A stretch of 64,000 bases of DNA. Source: Paractinoplanes abujensis. GTDB taxonomy: Bacteria; Actinomycetota; Actinomycetes; Mycobacteriales; Micromonosporaceae. The notes beneath the pieces were generated by a model, which made no database searches, was not told the DNA's origin, and saw nothing but the letters and a program-made list of their open reading frames with translations. The number at the start of each line of letters is the position of its first letter. Position 1 is the first letter of the stretch. Positions 46,770-54,448 of this stretch are shown here, piece by piece. Made by a program: the position numbers and the translations under genes. The DNA lies in the NCBI RefSeq assembly GCF_014204895.1, contig NZ_JACHMF010000001.1:2418001-2482000 (forward strand), read 5' to 3'.

Positions 46770-47249
46770 ATGCTGGATCCGATGCTCAACGGCGGCTCGG
46801 CGCAGGTCAACTGGGCCGAGCCGGACGCCGTGCTGGGCACGTACGTGGCCCAGATGGACCGGCTCACCGAGCCCGTCGACCCCGGCGTGCCGCTCAGCCT
46901 GAACGTGCACGGGCTGCTCGTCAGCGGCGAGCTGATCCCCCAGTGGCAGTGGTTCGCCGAGGTCAGCGAGCTCAACGACCACGAGGACGCCTTCTACGTG
47001 GGCACGGCCGAGCACGTCAAGGAGCAGTCCGACCTGGCCCACGACGCGGTCAAGATCCGGGACACGGGCGGCGAGGTGACGCACCGGCAGTACACGGCGC
47101 TGATGACCCCGACGCGCTACATCCACCTGCGCAACGCGCGGGTCCACAGCCCGGGCCTGCACTCCGGCGACGGCGGATCGCTGTGGCGGGGACGGCTGGC
47201 CGACGTCTCCGGCTGGACGCCCGGCACGACCACGCTGATCGAGGACTGA
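46770..47249 (+). CDS. Small soluble protein, faint GvpU resemblance
   Basis: A 159-residue acidic protein. The segment GVPLSLNVHGLLVSGELIPQ recalls the core of GvpU gas-vesicle accessory proteins, but no other gas-vesicle gene is present, so this name is weak. The remainder (WFAEVSELNDHEDAFYVGTA, ALMTPTRYIHLRNARVHSPG) is not recognised. It converges on the DUF5995-like gene. Confidence 0.7.
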   Translation: MLDPMLNGGSAQVNWAEPDAVLGTYVAQMDRLTEPVDPGVPLSLNVHGLLVSGELIPQWQWFAEVSELNDHEDAFYVGTAEHVKEQSDLAHDAVKIRDTGGEVTHRQYTALMTPTRYIHLRNARVHSPGLHSGDGGSLWRGRLADVSGWTPGTTTLIED

Positions 47250-47256
47250 CCGGCTG

Positions 47257-48150
47257 TCAGGCCGCGAACCGCCGGCGGAAACGGCGCCACCCGCCGCCCG
47301 CCCCGGTGACGATCCGGTCGCCGACGATCAGCCACTCGGCCAGCAGCGAGGCCGCCCTGTCCATGGTGCGGCGGGCCTGCTCGAAGTCCTCGCCGTCGTG
47401 GCGCAGCAGCCACAGCTCGCGGGCCTGGTCCCACGCCCGGGCCCGGGTCACGGTGACCAGCACGCGCTGGCTCCAGTCGTCGAGCGGGCCGACGAGCTCG
47501 TCCAGCTCGAGCTGCCACTTGCTGGAGAAGCCGCGGCGCAGGGGCGGGATCTCCTCGTAGAAGATCTCGTTGACCAGCAGATAGTCGGGGTGGACGGTGT
47601 CGTCCAGGGGGGCACCGGTCTCGTTCCACGTGCCGATCAGGGCCAGCGCCAGGTCGTGGTTGATGTGCGCGTTGACGCCGAGCACGGCCGCGGTCAGCCG
47701 GCTCATCCGCGTGTCGCCGGCCCGCTTGAACAGGACCTCCCACACGTCGGGGGTTTCCTCGTCGTCGTTGTTCCACCCCTCGAGCGCGGCGAAATAGCGC
47801 TTGGCGAACTCGATGTCGAGCAGCTCGAGGAAATCGGGCTCGTTGACCCCGGTCAGGATCGCGAGCTCCACCCGCCGGGTGATCTTGAGGTAGAGCGCGT
47901 TGAACGCGGACACCCTGTTCTTGGCCGGGCTGGGCGGCAGCTCGTCCAGCACGGCCTGCAACGCCACGAGCCGGGTGACGACCGACCCGATGCTCTGCGG
48001 ATGCCCGTCGAGCAGCTCGGTCACCTTCTCGCGCAGCGGATGCCAGCCGCGACCGGCCGGGATCTCCAGCGCCGACAACTCCAGCCGTTTGGTGCGCAGC
48101 AGCTCGGCGCTGCCCCGCGCCAGCTCACGATCGAACGCCGTGGCAGTCAT
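47257..48150 (-). CDS. DUF5995-like protein
   Basis: A 297-residue mostly helical protein from ATG 48150. Conserved-looking segments are VTRLVALQAVLDELPPSP, FNALYLKITRRVELA, NAHINHDLALALIGTWNE and YLLVNEIFYEEIPPL. The His/Asn-rich HINHDL motif suggests a metal or ligand site. It matches an actinobacterial domain of unknown function; no role can be given. The 117 bp upstream, before the next gene stop, show nothing specific. Confidence 0.8.
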   Translation of the reverse strand: MTATAFDRELARGSAELLRTKRLELSALEIPAGRGWHPLREKVTELLDGHPQSIGSVVTRLVALQAVLDELPPSPAKNRVSAFNALYLKITRRVELAILTGVNEPDFLELLDIEFAKRYFAALEGWNNDDEETPDVWEVLFKRAGDTRMSRLTAAVLGVNAHINHDLALALIGTWNETGAPLDDTVHPDYLLVNEIFYEEIPPLRRGFSSKWQLELDELVGPLDDWSQRVLVTVTRARAWDQARELWLLRHDGEDFEQARRTMDRAASLLAEWLIVGDRIVTGAGGGWRRFRRRFAA

Positions 48151-48267
48151 GCCGAACACAATTCGCTCCCGAACCGCTTCGCACCACCTCCGTGTCGGCA
48201 AACTGTCGCGCGAGTTCGCTCACATCGGACACTCGGCCGGCGGCCGCGCCGCACCGCCTGTCGCCGG

Positions 48268-49212
48268 TCAGAACTGGAACACCGACCAGCGGTCGACCGG
48301 CTCGAACCCGAGCATCGCGTTGACCGCGCGCATGGGGGTGTTGTCCTCGGCGTTCCAGGCCTCGACGACCCGCAGGGCGGGCTCGCCGTCACGTGCGTAC
48401 GCGTGGTTGGCCGCCTTGACGATCAGCCCGAGCCGTCGTCCGCGGTGAGCGGGCTCGACGATCGTGATCCGCTGCCGCGCGTACGCGTCGTCGTCCGACT
48501 CGAACGCCAGTTTGGTACGGGCGACGATCCGGCCGGTGGCGTCGTGCCGGGCCGCGGTCGAGAACGAACGGTGGCCCCGGCCGGCCTCGGTCGCCTCCTG
48601 GGCCCGGATCCGCGCCACGTCGTACGCCGTCGGCTGCACCGCCAGGTCGCCGGTGGGCGCGTCGAGCATGAGCCGCCCCTGCAGCGCGGCCACGTCCTCG
48701 ACGACCCCGCCGGGCGCAGCGTCGCGCCACTGCACCAGCGAATATCCCCGCGCGTGGGACCACGCCTCGGTCAGGTCCAGCTCCGGGCGCTCGGCCACCC
48801 GGCACCGGGACCTGATGCTGGTCATGCCGGGCCGGTGACCACGGCGGACGAGGTGCTGGTAGCCCGCCCCGCCGTGCGCGGTCTGGATCTCGATCAGGCT
48901 CGCGTGCTGTGCGCGGACCTCCGCCAGCAGCCCGGAGCCGATGCCGCGCCGCCGGAACTGCGGATGCACGACCAGTTCCAGGCCGACTGTGCTCGCCGCG
49001 CCGTTGCCGGGCAGCGAGCAGCACGCGGCGCCGACGACCTGGTCCCCGTCGCGGGCCAGCAGCACCTGCTCGGTCGTGCCGGGCCACGGATGCTCGAACC
49101 GGGCCAGGTGGTCCCGCCGGCTCGGCGCGAGAAAGTCGGGCGCGGTGGCCATCAGGTCGTACCACTGGCTCATGGCCAGAAGGTCCGAGGGGTCGAGCCG
49201 GGCGATCGTCAC
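48268..49212 (-). CDS. GNAT acetyltransferase with two GNAT-like halves
   Basis: A 314-residue protein from GTG 49212. The first half holds an acetyl-CoA motif (VHPQFRRRGIGSGLLAEV). The second half carries a diverged one (ITIVEPAHRGRRLGLIVKAA) and the family end NAMLGFEPVDRWSVFQF. Tandem GNATs of this kind include mycothiol-synthase-like and antibiotic-modifying enzymes; the substrate is unknown. It overlaps the M20 stop by 4 nt (GTGA) and so is co-translated with it. Confidence 0.88.
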   Translation of the reverse strand: MTIARLDPSDLLAMSQWYDLMATAPDFLAPSRRDHLARFEHPWPGTTEQVLLARDGDQVVGAACCSLPGNGAASTVGLELVVHPQFRRRGIGSGLLAEVRAQHASLIEIQTAHGGAGYQHLVRRGHRPGMTSIRSRCRVAERPELDLTEAWSHARGYSLVQWRDAAPGGVVEDVAALQGRLMLDAPTGDLAVQPTAYDVARIRAQEATEAGRGHRSFSTAARHDATGRIVARTKLAFESDDDAYARQRITIVEPAHRGRRLGLIVKAANHAYARDGEPALRVVEAWNAEDNTPMRAVNAMLGFEPVDRWSVFQF

Positions 49213-50291
49213 GCCGCCAAGCCTGTCATCAGGGCCGCGAGGAGGTCGGTGCGGTCGGCGATGCCTTGCGCGGACACCCATTCGTGCCGGGCGTGCGCTC
49301 CCCCGCCGGGTGGGGCCAGGCCGTCGACGGTGGGGCGGCCCATCGCGCCGGTCGTGTTGGTGTCGGCGGCGCCGTCGGCCGGGCGCCCGCCGAGCTGCTG
49401 GCCGATCCCGGCGGCCACGCGGACGATACGGGCCAGCAGGTCCGTCGTGGGTTCGTCCTCCCGCCACGTCGGCCGGTGCGCGAGCAGCGTCGTTTCCAGA
49501 GCGGCCCTTTCCCGTACGGGGGAAAGCCCGTCCAAGCCGCCCAGAACGGCCCGCTCGTCGTCGAGCGACACGAACCTCAGCCCCAGGTCGGCGTGCGCGT
49601 GCCCGGCCACCACGTTGGTGCGGCCGCCCCCGGTGATCGTGCCCGCGTTGAGCAGCACCGGCCGCCCCTCGACCAGCCCGCGCACCCGTACCAGCTGGTC
49701 GACCAGCTCGTCGATCGCGTTCACCCCCGCGCCGGGGTCCAGGGCGGCGTGGGCCTCGATGCCGGTGACCGTGATGCGGGCCCGGGTGCTGCCGCGGCGG
49801 CCCGTCTTCAGGTCGCCGCCCGGGTGCGGGGGCTCCAGCCCGAGCACGGCGGTGGCCCGGGCCGCCTCGGCGCGCACCAGGTCACCCGCGGTGGGTGAGC
49901 CGATCTCCTCGTCCGCCACCACGATGACCCGTACCTCGGGACGGTCTTGACCTCGGTCGTGCAGGCGGGTCGCGGCGGCGAGCAGCGCGACGAGGCCGGC
50001 CTTGGTGTCGTAGACCCCCGGGCCGCGCACGGTGTCACCCTCGACCGTGAACGGCATGCCGGCCAGCGTGCCGACCGGCCAGACCGTGTCGTAGTGGCTG
50101 AGCAGCAGCAGCTCGCCGCCCGTGACGCCGCGGGCGGGCAGGGTCCAGAGCAGGTGGTCACCCTCGCGCGTGGTCGCGAACCCGGCCGCGGCGGCGTCGG
50201 CCTCGAGCACCTCGGCCAGGGCGGCGAGCGCTTTGCCGTCCCCGGTCGGCGACTCCAGCCCGGTGTAGTGGCGCAGCCTGTCGAGTGTCAT
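49209..50291 (-). CDS. M20-family metallopeptidase/deacylase (CPG2-like)
   Basis: A 360-residue enzyme. Metal ligands: His in LLLLSHYDTVWPVG, Asp in GPGVYDTKAGL, the catalytic and ligand Glu in VVADEEIGSP, and a His near the end in GGGAHARHEWV. The dimerisation domain is intact. M20 enzymes remove acyl or amino-acid groups from N-acyl amino acids and folates. Lying divergent from an acyltransferase-racemase operon, it is inferred to be the deacylase that releases the free L-amino acid. It starts directly after an excellent leaderless promoter. Confidence 0.9.
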   Translation of the reverse strand: MTLDRLRHYTGLESPTGDGKALAALAEVLEADAAAAGFATTREGDHLLWTLPARGVTGGELLLLSHYDTVWPVGTLAGMPFTVEGDTVRGPGVYDTKAGLVALLAAATRLHDRGQDRPEVRVIVVADEEIGSPTAGDLVRAEAARATAVLGLEPPHPGGDLKTGRRGSTRARITVTGIEAHAALDPGAGVNAIDELVDQLVRVRGLVEGRPVLLNAGTITGGGRTNVVAGHAHADLGLRFVSLDDERAVLGGLDGLSPVRERAALETTLLAHRPTWREDEPTTDLLARIVRVAAGIGQQLGGRPADGAADTNTTGAMGRPTVDGLAPPGGGAHARHEWVSAQGIADRTDLLAALMTGLAA

Positions 50292-50297
50292 ATACGG

Positions 50298-50326
50298 ACG
50301 CTAAGTTCGTGTGTGCACGTTGTCAA
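50298..50326 (-). promoter_or_regulatory. Consensus leaderless promoter of the M20 gene
   Basis: Reverse strand: TTGACA (50321-50326), 17-nt spacer, TAGCGT (50298-50303), then 6 nt to the ATG at 50291. This is the best -35/-10 pair I found in the window. Confidence 0.8.
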
Positions 50327-50355
50327 CGGCAGTAGACGCGGGCAGGATGGCGAAC

Positions 50356-50368
50356 ATACGAAACGTAT
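50356..50368. promoter_or_regulatory. Candidate operator of the racemase operon
   Basis: ATACG-AAA-CGTAT is a perfect inverted repeat 13 bp before the GNAT ATG and 30 bp upstream of the divergent M20 -35 box. The regulator is not encoded nearby. Confidence 0.5.
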
Positions 50369-50381
50369 CCTGGAGGTGGCC

Positions 50382-51110
50382 ATGGGGCTCGAGGTGCGCG
50401 ACCTGGCCGGGCTCGGCGAGTGGTCGCTGGCGTCGGCGCTCTACCGTGCCGTCTTCGGATACACCCAACCCGAGTTCGGGATCAGCCCGCGCCTGCTGGC
50501 CGCCCTGCAGGAGAACTCGGGCTCGGTGATCGGCGCCTTCGACGGGTCCGCGCTGGTCGGCTTCTGCTACGGCTTCACGGCGGTCGACGGCGGCGAGATC
50601 TACCACTACTCGCAGGCCGCGGCGGTGGCGCCCCGCTCGCAGGGGCAGGGCGTCGGGCGCAAGCTCAAGGTCGCCCAGGCCGCGGCGGCCCGCGCCACGG
50701 GGGCCCGCACGATGCGGTGGACCTTCGACCCGTACGCGTTACGCAACGCGCACTTCAACCTGTCGGTGCTCGGCGCCACCGCCGTTCGGTTCCTGCCCGA
50801 CTACTACGACGACGGCGCCTCGGATCGCCTGCTCGTCTCGTGGGACCTGACCGATCCTCGCTCGCTTCCGTCCCGCCCCTCGACCGGCGCCCCTCCCGTG
50901 CCGCCACCGCAGCCCCCACGCGCCGGGATCTCCGGCTCCCCGGACGTCGTGACGGCCCGGGCCGACCATCGTCGTGCCGCGCCCACGCTCGCCGAACGGG
51001 CCCGGCTCCGGGGCGCACTCATGGCACGCTTTCAGGACGGCGGCGTTCTGGTCGCCGTCGAGACCAGCGGTGATCAGGCCGTCTACCGGTTCGAGAGGGC
51101 AGCGAAGTGA
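50382..51110 (+). CDS. GNAT acyltransferase (COG3375-like), first gene of racemase operon
   Basis: A 242-residue protein with a strong GGAGGTGG ribosome binding site. The acyl-CoA motif is VAPRSQGQGVGRKLKVAQAA, followed by the characteristic MRWTFDPYALRNAHFNLSVL and FLPDYYDDGASDRLLV. This subfamily is typically found next to N-acylamino-acid racemases and M20 deacylases. In Geobacillus a GNAT succinyltransferase plays this part. The C-terminal 70 residues are Pro/Arg-rich and then form a small domain. It overlaps the SIS gene by GTGA. Confidence 0.88.
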   Translation: MGLEVRDLAGLGEWSLASALYRAVFGYTQPEFGISPRLLAALQENSGSVIGAFDGSALVGFCYGFTAVDGGEIYHYSQAAAVAPRSQGQGVGRKLKVAQAAAARATGARTMRWTFDPYALRNAHFNLSVLGATAVRFLPDYYDDGASDRLLVSWDLTDPRSLPSRPSTGAPPVPPPQPPRAGISGSPDVVTARADHRRAAPTLAERARLRGALMARFQDGGVLVAVETSGDQAVYRFERAAK

Positions 51111-51733
51111 CCACCAGCCCCGCCGAGCGGTTCGACCGCAACGTGCAGCGGCGTTCGGCCCGGGTGCTCAAACAACGGGTGCTCGACCAGCAGCGGGAAG
51201 CGTTCGGCAAGGCCCTGGCCTGGGCCGCCGAACACGACGCCATCGAGCAGGCCGCGGCCCGCATCGTGTCGGCCCGGCGGCGCTACCTGCTCGGCAACGG
51301 CAAATCACTCGGCTACGCGTCGATGCTCAACGCCGACCTCAGCGCGGGCCTGTCCGGGGTGCATCTGGTCGACGGGGCGAACCTGCGGCCGCTGGACGTG
51401 CTCGGCGACATCCGGCAAGGCGACCTGCTGGTGGCGATCCTGATGGCGCGTTACCGCCGGGACACGGTGGCGGTGGCGGAGTCGTACGTGGCCCACGGCG
51501 GCGAACTCGTGCTGATCACCGACGCCGAGGACGCGCCGCTCACGGCCGAGGCGTCCACCCGCGTCGTCATCGGGGCGGACACGGCCTCGTACGCGAGCTC
51601 ACCGACCTCGGTCGTGCTGGCTCTGCACCTGCTGGCCACGCTGACCATCGCCAGTTCCAAAGGGGCCGGCCGCCGCCTGCACGAACGGGACGCCCTGGCC
51701 GCCGAACTCGACCTCTACGTGGAGCCGGCATGA
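51107..51733 (+). CDS. SIS-domain protein, RpiR-like without DNA-binding domain
   Basis: A 208-residue protein. The SIS fold is visible in RRRYLLGNGKSLGYASMLNA, GDLLVAILMARYRRDTVAVA and ELVLITDAEDAPLTAEAS. SIS domains bind or isomerise phosphosugars. The usual N-terminal helix-turn-helix of RpiR/MurR regulators is replaced by a helical stretch (VLKQRVLDQQREAFGKALAW). Its place between an acyltransferase and a racemase, with 4-nt overlaps on both sides, means it is made together with them. Its role there is unknown. Confidence 0.87.
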   Translation: MTTSPAERFDRNVQRRSARVLKQRVLDQQREAFGKALAWAAEHDAIEQAAARIVSARRRYLLGNGKSLGYASMLNADLSAGLSGVHLVDGANLRPLDVLGDIRQGDLLVAILMARYRRDTVAVAESYVAHGGELVLITDAEDAPLTAEASTRVVIGADTASYASSPTSVVLALHLLATLTIASSKGAGRRLHERDALAAELDLYVEPA

Positions 51734-52845
51734 CCCGCATCCAAGGCATCGAAATGTTCCGCGTACGGCTCCCGCTGCTGCACGAATTCACCACGAGCTC
51801 GCACGCCAAGCGTTTCCTGGAACACATCCTGGTCGCACTGACCGCCACCGACGGCACCGTGGGCTGGGGTGAGATCGCCTCGCCGAGCGGCCCGTTCTAT
51901 TCGGCCGAAACCGTCGACAGCTGCTGGGCGGTGGCCCGCGACCACCTGGCCCCCATCGTGCTGCGCACCACCTGGGACCATCCCGCCACGCTGGCCGCCG
52001 CCCTGGCCAAGGTGCGCGGCAACCATTTCGCCCGGGCCGGTTTCGACATGGCCGCCTGGTCGGTGTGGTCCGCCGCGCACGGCGTCCCGCTCGCCTCCGC
52101 GCTCGGCGGCACCCGCAGCACCGTCGAGGCGGGCGTCTCCCTCGGCCTCGAACCCACCATCGACGACCTGCTGGCCCAGGTCGCCCCGCGCGTCGCCGAG
52201 GGCTACCGCCGGGTCAAACTCAAGATCGCACCGGGGTGGGACATCGAGCCCGTACGGGCGGTGCGGTCCGCTTTCCCCGACGTCCCGCTGCATGTGGACG
52301 CCAACGGTGCGTACGGGACCTCGGACGTGGCCACCCTGAAGGAACTGGACACCCTCGGCCTGCTGATGATCGAGCAGCCGTACGCCCCCCGAGCCCTCAC
52401 CGACCTGGCCGACCTGCAGGCGCAGCTCGACACGCCCGTCTGCCTGGACGAGTCGATCGAGGAGGTCGACGACCTGATCACGGCCCTGCGCCTGGGCGCC
52501 GGCCGCATCCTCAACATCAAGGTGTCGCGGATGGCCGGGCTGACCCCCGCCGTGCGGGCCCACAACATCGCCCTGGACCACGGCCTGCCGGTCTGGTGCG
52601 GCGGCATGCACGAATTCGGCATCGGCCGCGCCGCCAACGTGGCCCTGAGCGCCCTCCCCGGCTTCACCCTGCCCTCGGACGTCTCCGGCTCCGACAAGTA
52701 CTACGCCCGCGACGTCACCACCACCCCCATCACCAGCACCAACGGCCAGGTCGAGGTGCCCACCATCTACGGCCTGGGCCGCGACCCCGACTTCGCTTTC
52801 GTCCAAGCCAGCACCACGGCCCGATGGCATTCTCACCGTCCATGA
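51730..52845 (+). CDS. Enolase-superfamily N-acylamino-acid racemase / OSBS-like enzyme
   Basis: A 371-residue protein of the muconate-lactonising subgroup. All active-site residues are present: the Lys pair 163/165 (VKLKI), metal ligands Asp 190 (DANGAY), Glu 215 (MIEQP) and Asp 240 (CLDES), and Lys 264 (NIKVSRMAGL). The diagnostic end is WCGGMHEFGIGRAANVAL, then FTLPSDVSGSDKYYARD. This matches the N-succinylamino-acid racemase/o-succinylbenzoate synthase family. With no menaquinone genes beside it and a GNAT and M20 enzyme flanking, racemisation of N-acyl amino acids is the better guess. ATGA overlaps on both ends. Confidence 0.92.
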   Translation: MTRIQGIEMFRVRLPLLHEFTTSSHAKRFLEHILVALTATDGTVGWGEIASPSGPFYSAETVDSCWAVARDHLAPIVLRTTWDHPATLAAALAKVRGNHFARAGFDMAAWSVWSAAHGVPLASALGGTRSTVEAGVSLGLEPTIDDLLAQVAPRVAEGYRRVKLKIAPGWDIEPVRAVRSAFPDVPLHVDANGAYGTSDVATLKELDTLGLLMIEQPYAPRALTDLADLQAQLDTPVCLDESIEEVDDLITALRLGAGRILNIKVSRMAGLTPAVRAHNIALDHGLPVWCGGMHEFGIGRAANVALSALPGFTLPSDVSGSDKYYARDVTTTPITSTNGQVEVPTIYGLGRDPDFAFVQASTTARWHSHRP

Positions 52846-53294
52846 CGAGCGTCTACGAGGCAGCGGGCCGGCTCGAAGGCCTGACCCGGCTGGCTGCGGC
52901 CTGGCACACCCGCGTCCTGGCCGACCCGGTAGTGAGCCACGCCTTCAGCCACGGCCACCATCCCCAGCACACGGCCCGGCTGGCCGCCTACTGGGCGGAA
53001 GCCCTCGGCGGCCCGCCCTCGGGTCTGAACGAGTCCGAGGTAGTCCGCATGCACAGCGGCAACGGCCCCCACGAAGAGATGAACCGGCGAGCCATAACCT
53101 GCTTCACCCAGGCCCTGACCGACGCCGGCCTGACCGGCCCCGTACGCCAGGTCCTGCTCGACTATTTCACCTGGTCCACAAACACCTCAATGAACCGCTA
53201 CCACACCACAGCCGACGACGTCCCCGCCAACCTGGCCCTGCCCCGCTGGACTTGGACCGGCCTGGGAACGACGAATTCGCCCCACCAACCTTGA
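52842..53294 (+). CDS. Truncated haemoglobin (group II type)
   Basis: A 150-residue globin whose ATG overlaps the racemase stop (ATGA). Landmarks: SVYEAAGRLEGLTRLAAAWH, VLADPVVSHAFSHGHHPQHT (proximal/distal His region), LAAYWAEALGGPP with the group II Trp, and the later TWSTNTSMNRYHTTADDV and PRWTWTGLG. It would bind O2 or NO. Being the last gene of the racemase operon is unusual and may tie the pathway to oxygen or NO status. Confidence 0.85.
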   Translation: MTSVYEAAGRLEGLTRLAAAWHTRVLADPVVSHAFSHGHHPQHTARLAAYWAEALGGPPSGLNESEVVRMHSGNGPHEEMNRRAITCFTQALTDAGLTGPVRQVLLDYFTWSTNTSMNRYHTTADDVPANLALPRWTWTGLGTTNSPHQP

Positions 53295-53298
53295 CGAA

Positions 53299-54250
53299 TC
53301 AACTCACCGGGCCGGTCGTCAGGAAACAGGACCAAGGACCTGAGACCACAGAACTGCTCGGCAGGTCCTCGACGATGTCCCCCACAGCCACCGTCACCGC
53401 GTAGAGGCCGGACGGCACGGCGGCCTCCCGCGCGCCCGGTGTGGCCACCCCGGCCGAGCCCGCGGGCAGTTGCGCGTGCATGAAGGGGGCCGGCCGCGTG
53501 CCGGCCTGCCCGGCGGCGGGGTTGCGGGCGCGGCCGTTGCCGGTGAGGCCGACCGGCGGGCCCTCGCCCAGGTCGACCCAGCCGTAGCCGCGGGCCGTGG
53601 TGAAGGCGCCGCCCGAGGCGCGGACGTCTCCGGTCGCGGGCGTGCTCGCGGCGTCGGAGAAGTCGACCTTCAGCGGCGGGAAGTCTGCGGTGACGCGGCT
53701 GATCTCGACGGAGTTCAGTTTCGTGTTGGTGCCGCCCAGCGCGTCGACGGTCAGGCGGCCGGCACGGTCATGGTGGCCGACCGGAACTCGGCCGCCGCGG
53801 TGAAGACGAACCCGTTGACGGCGGTCACCCCTTCCACCCGTACGGTGTGCCGGCTGTCGTACGCGGGCTGGTCGCCTGCCGACTCCGTCACCCGGCACGT
53901 CCCGTCGGCCACCGCGTACTCCCACGCGCCCTCGGTGGCCACGCCGCTCGTCCCGCCGACGTCGCCGTACTGCAGGTGGATCACCGTGTTGAGCCGGGCG
54001 TCCACGCCGGACCGGGCCCGGTCGCGGGTGTTGCGGGTCGGGTCGAGCGGCTCGTTCGGGCCGCGCCGGATCCGCGCCCGGTGTCGAAGGCAGCCCCGGT
54101 GTCGGCGGTCCAGCCGGTCGGCACCGCGGAGGCGGCGGGCTGAAAGGTGACCTGGGCGAGCGGGGTGACCGCGGCGGCAGCCGGAGTGGCGGGCACCGCG
54201 GCCCCGGCCGGCACGAGCGTGGCGGCTACGAACCATCGACGAGGACGCAT
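53299..54250 (-). pseudogene. Secreted malectin-like/CBM protein, frameshifted at least twice
   Basis: Starting at ATG 54250 the first frame has a signal peptide (RPRRWFVAATLVPAGAAVPA, then TPAAAA) and the start of a domain (QVTFQPAASAVPTGWTADTG). Near 54070 the sense moves to a second frame (DARLNTVIHLQYGDVGGTSG, WEYAVADGTCRVTESAGDQP) and near 53760 to a third (GRLTVDALGGTNTKLNSVEI, then a second domain beginning FPPLKVDFSDAASTP). The two domains are repeats of a malectin-like carbohydrate-binding unit. The second one is cut short before the stop at 53299. The product is not made intact. Confidence 0.72.
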
Positions 54251-54448
54251 GGCCGGCCACGTCGCACGCTCATGAGCTGCACGGTGAGTCGGAAATCGGC
54301 AGGCGCGGCACCTTGCGGTGGGGCGCGAACAGCGACCACCGGCCGATAAGCGGAGTGCCCGTACAAGCGATCGATTTCCGCTCGGAGGTGGTATCCCACC
54401 AGGACCGGGGCGTACCGTCCGGTGAGCCCTCCGACAGGGAAGGAAACG
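54251..54448. other. Intergenic region before the giant kinase gene
   Basis: No gene is supported; an opposite-strand frame running into the kinase start lacks any recognisable pattern. A GGGAAGGAAAC ribosome binding site lies at its end, just before TTG 54449. Confidence 0.5.

Noticed and set aside
46770..47249. Gas-vesicle gene gvpU
   Set aside because: Only a short segment resembles GvpU and no gvpA or other vesicle gene is in the window.
51730..52845. menC (o-succinylbenzoate synthase of menaquinone synthesis)
   Set aside because: The active site fits, but no men genes are adjacent, and the GNAT and M20 neighbours fit N-acyl-amino-acid racemisation better. The assignment stays open without assay.
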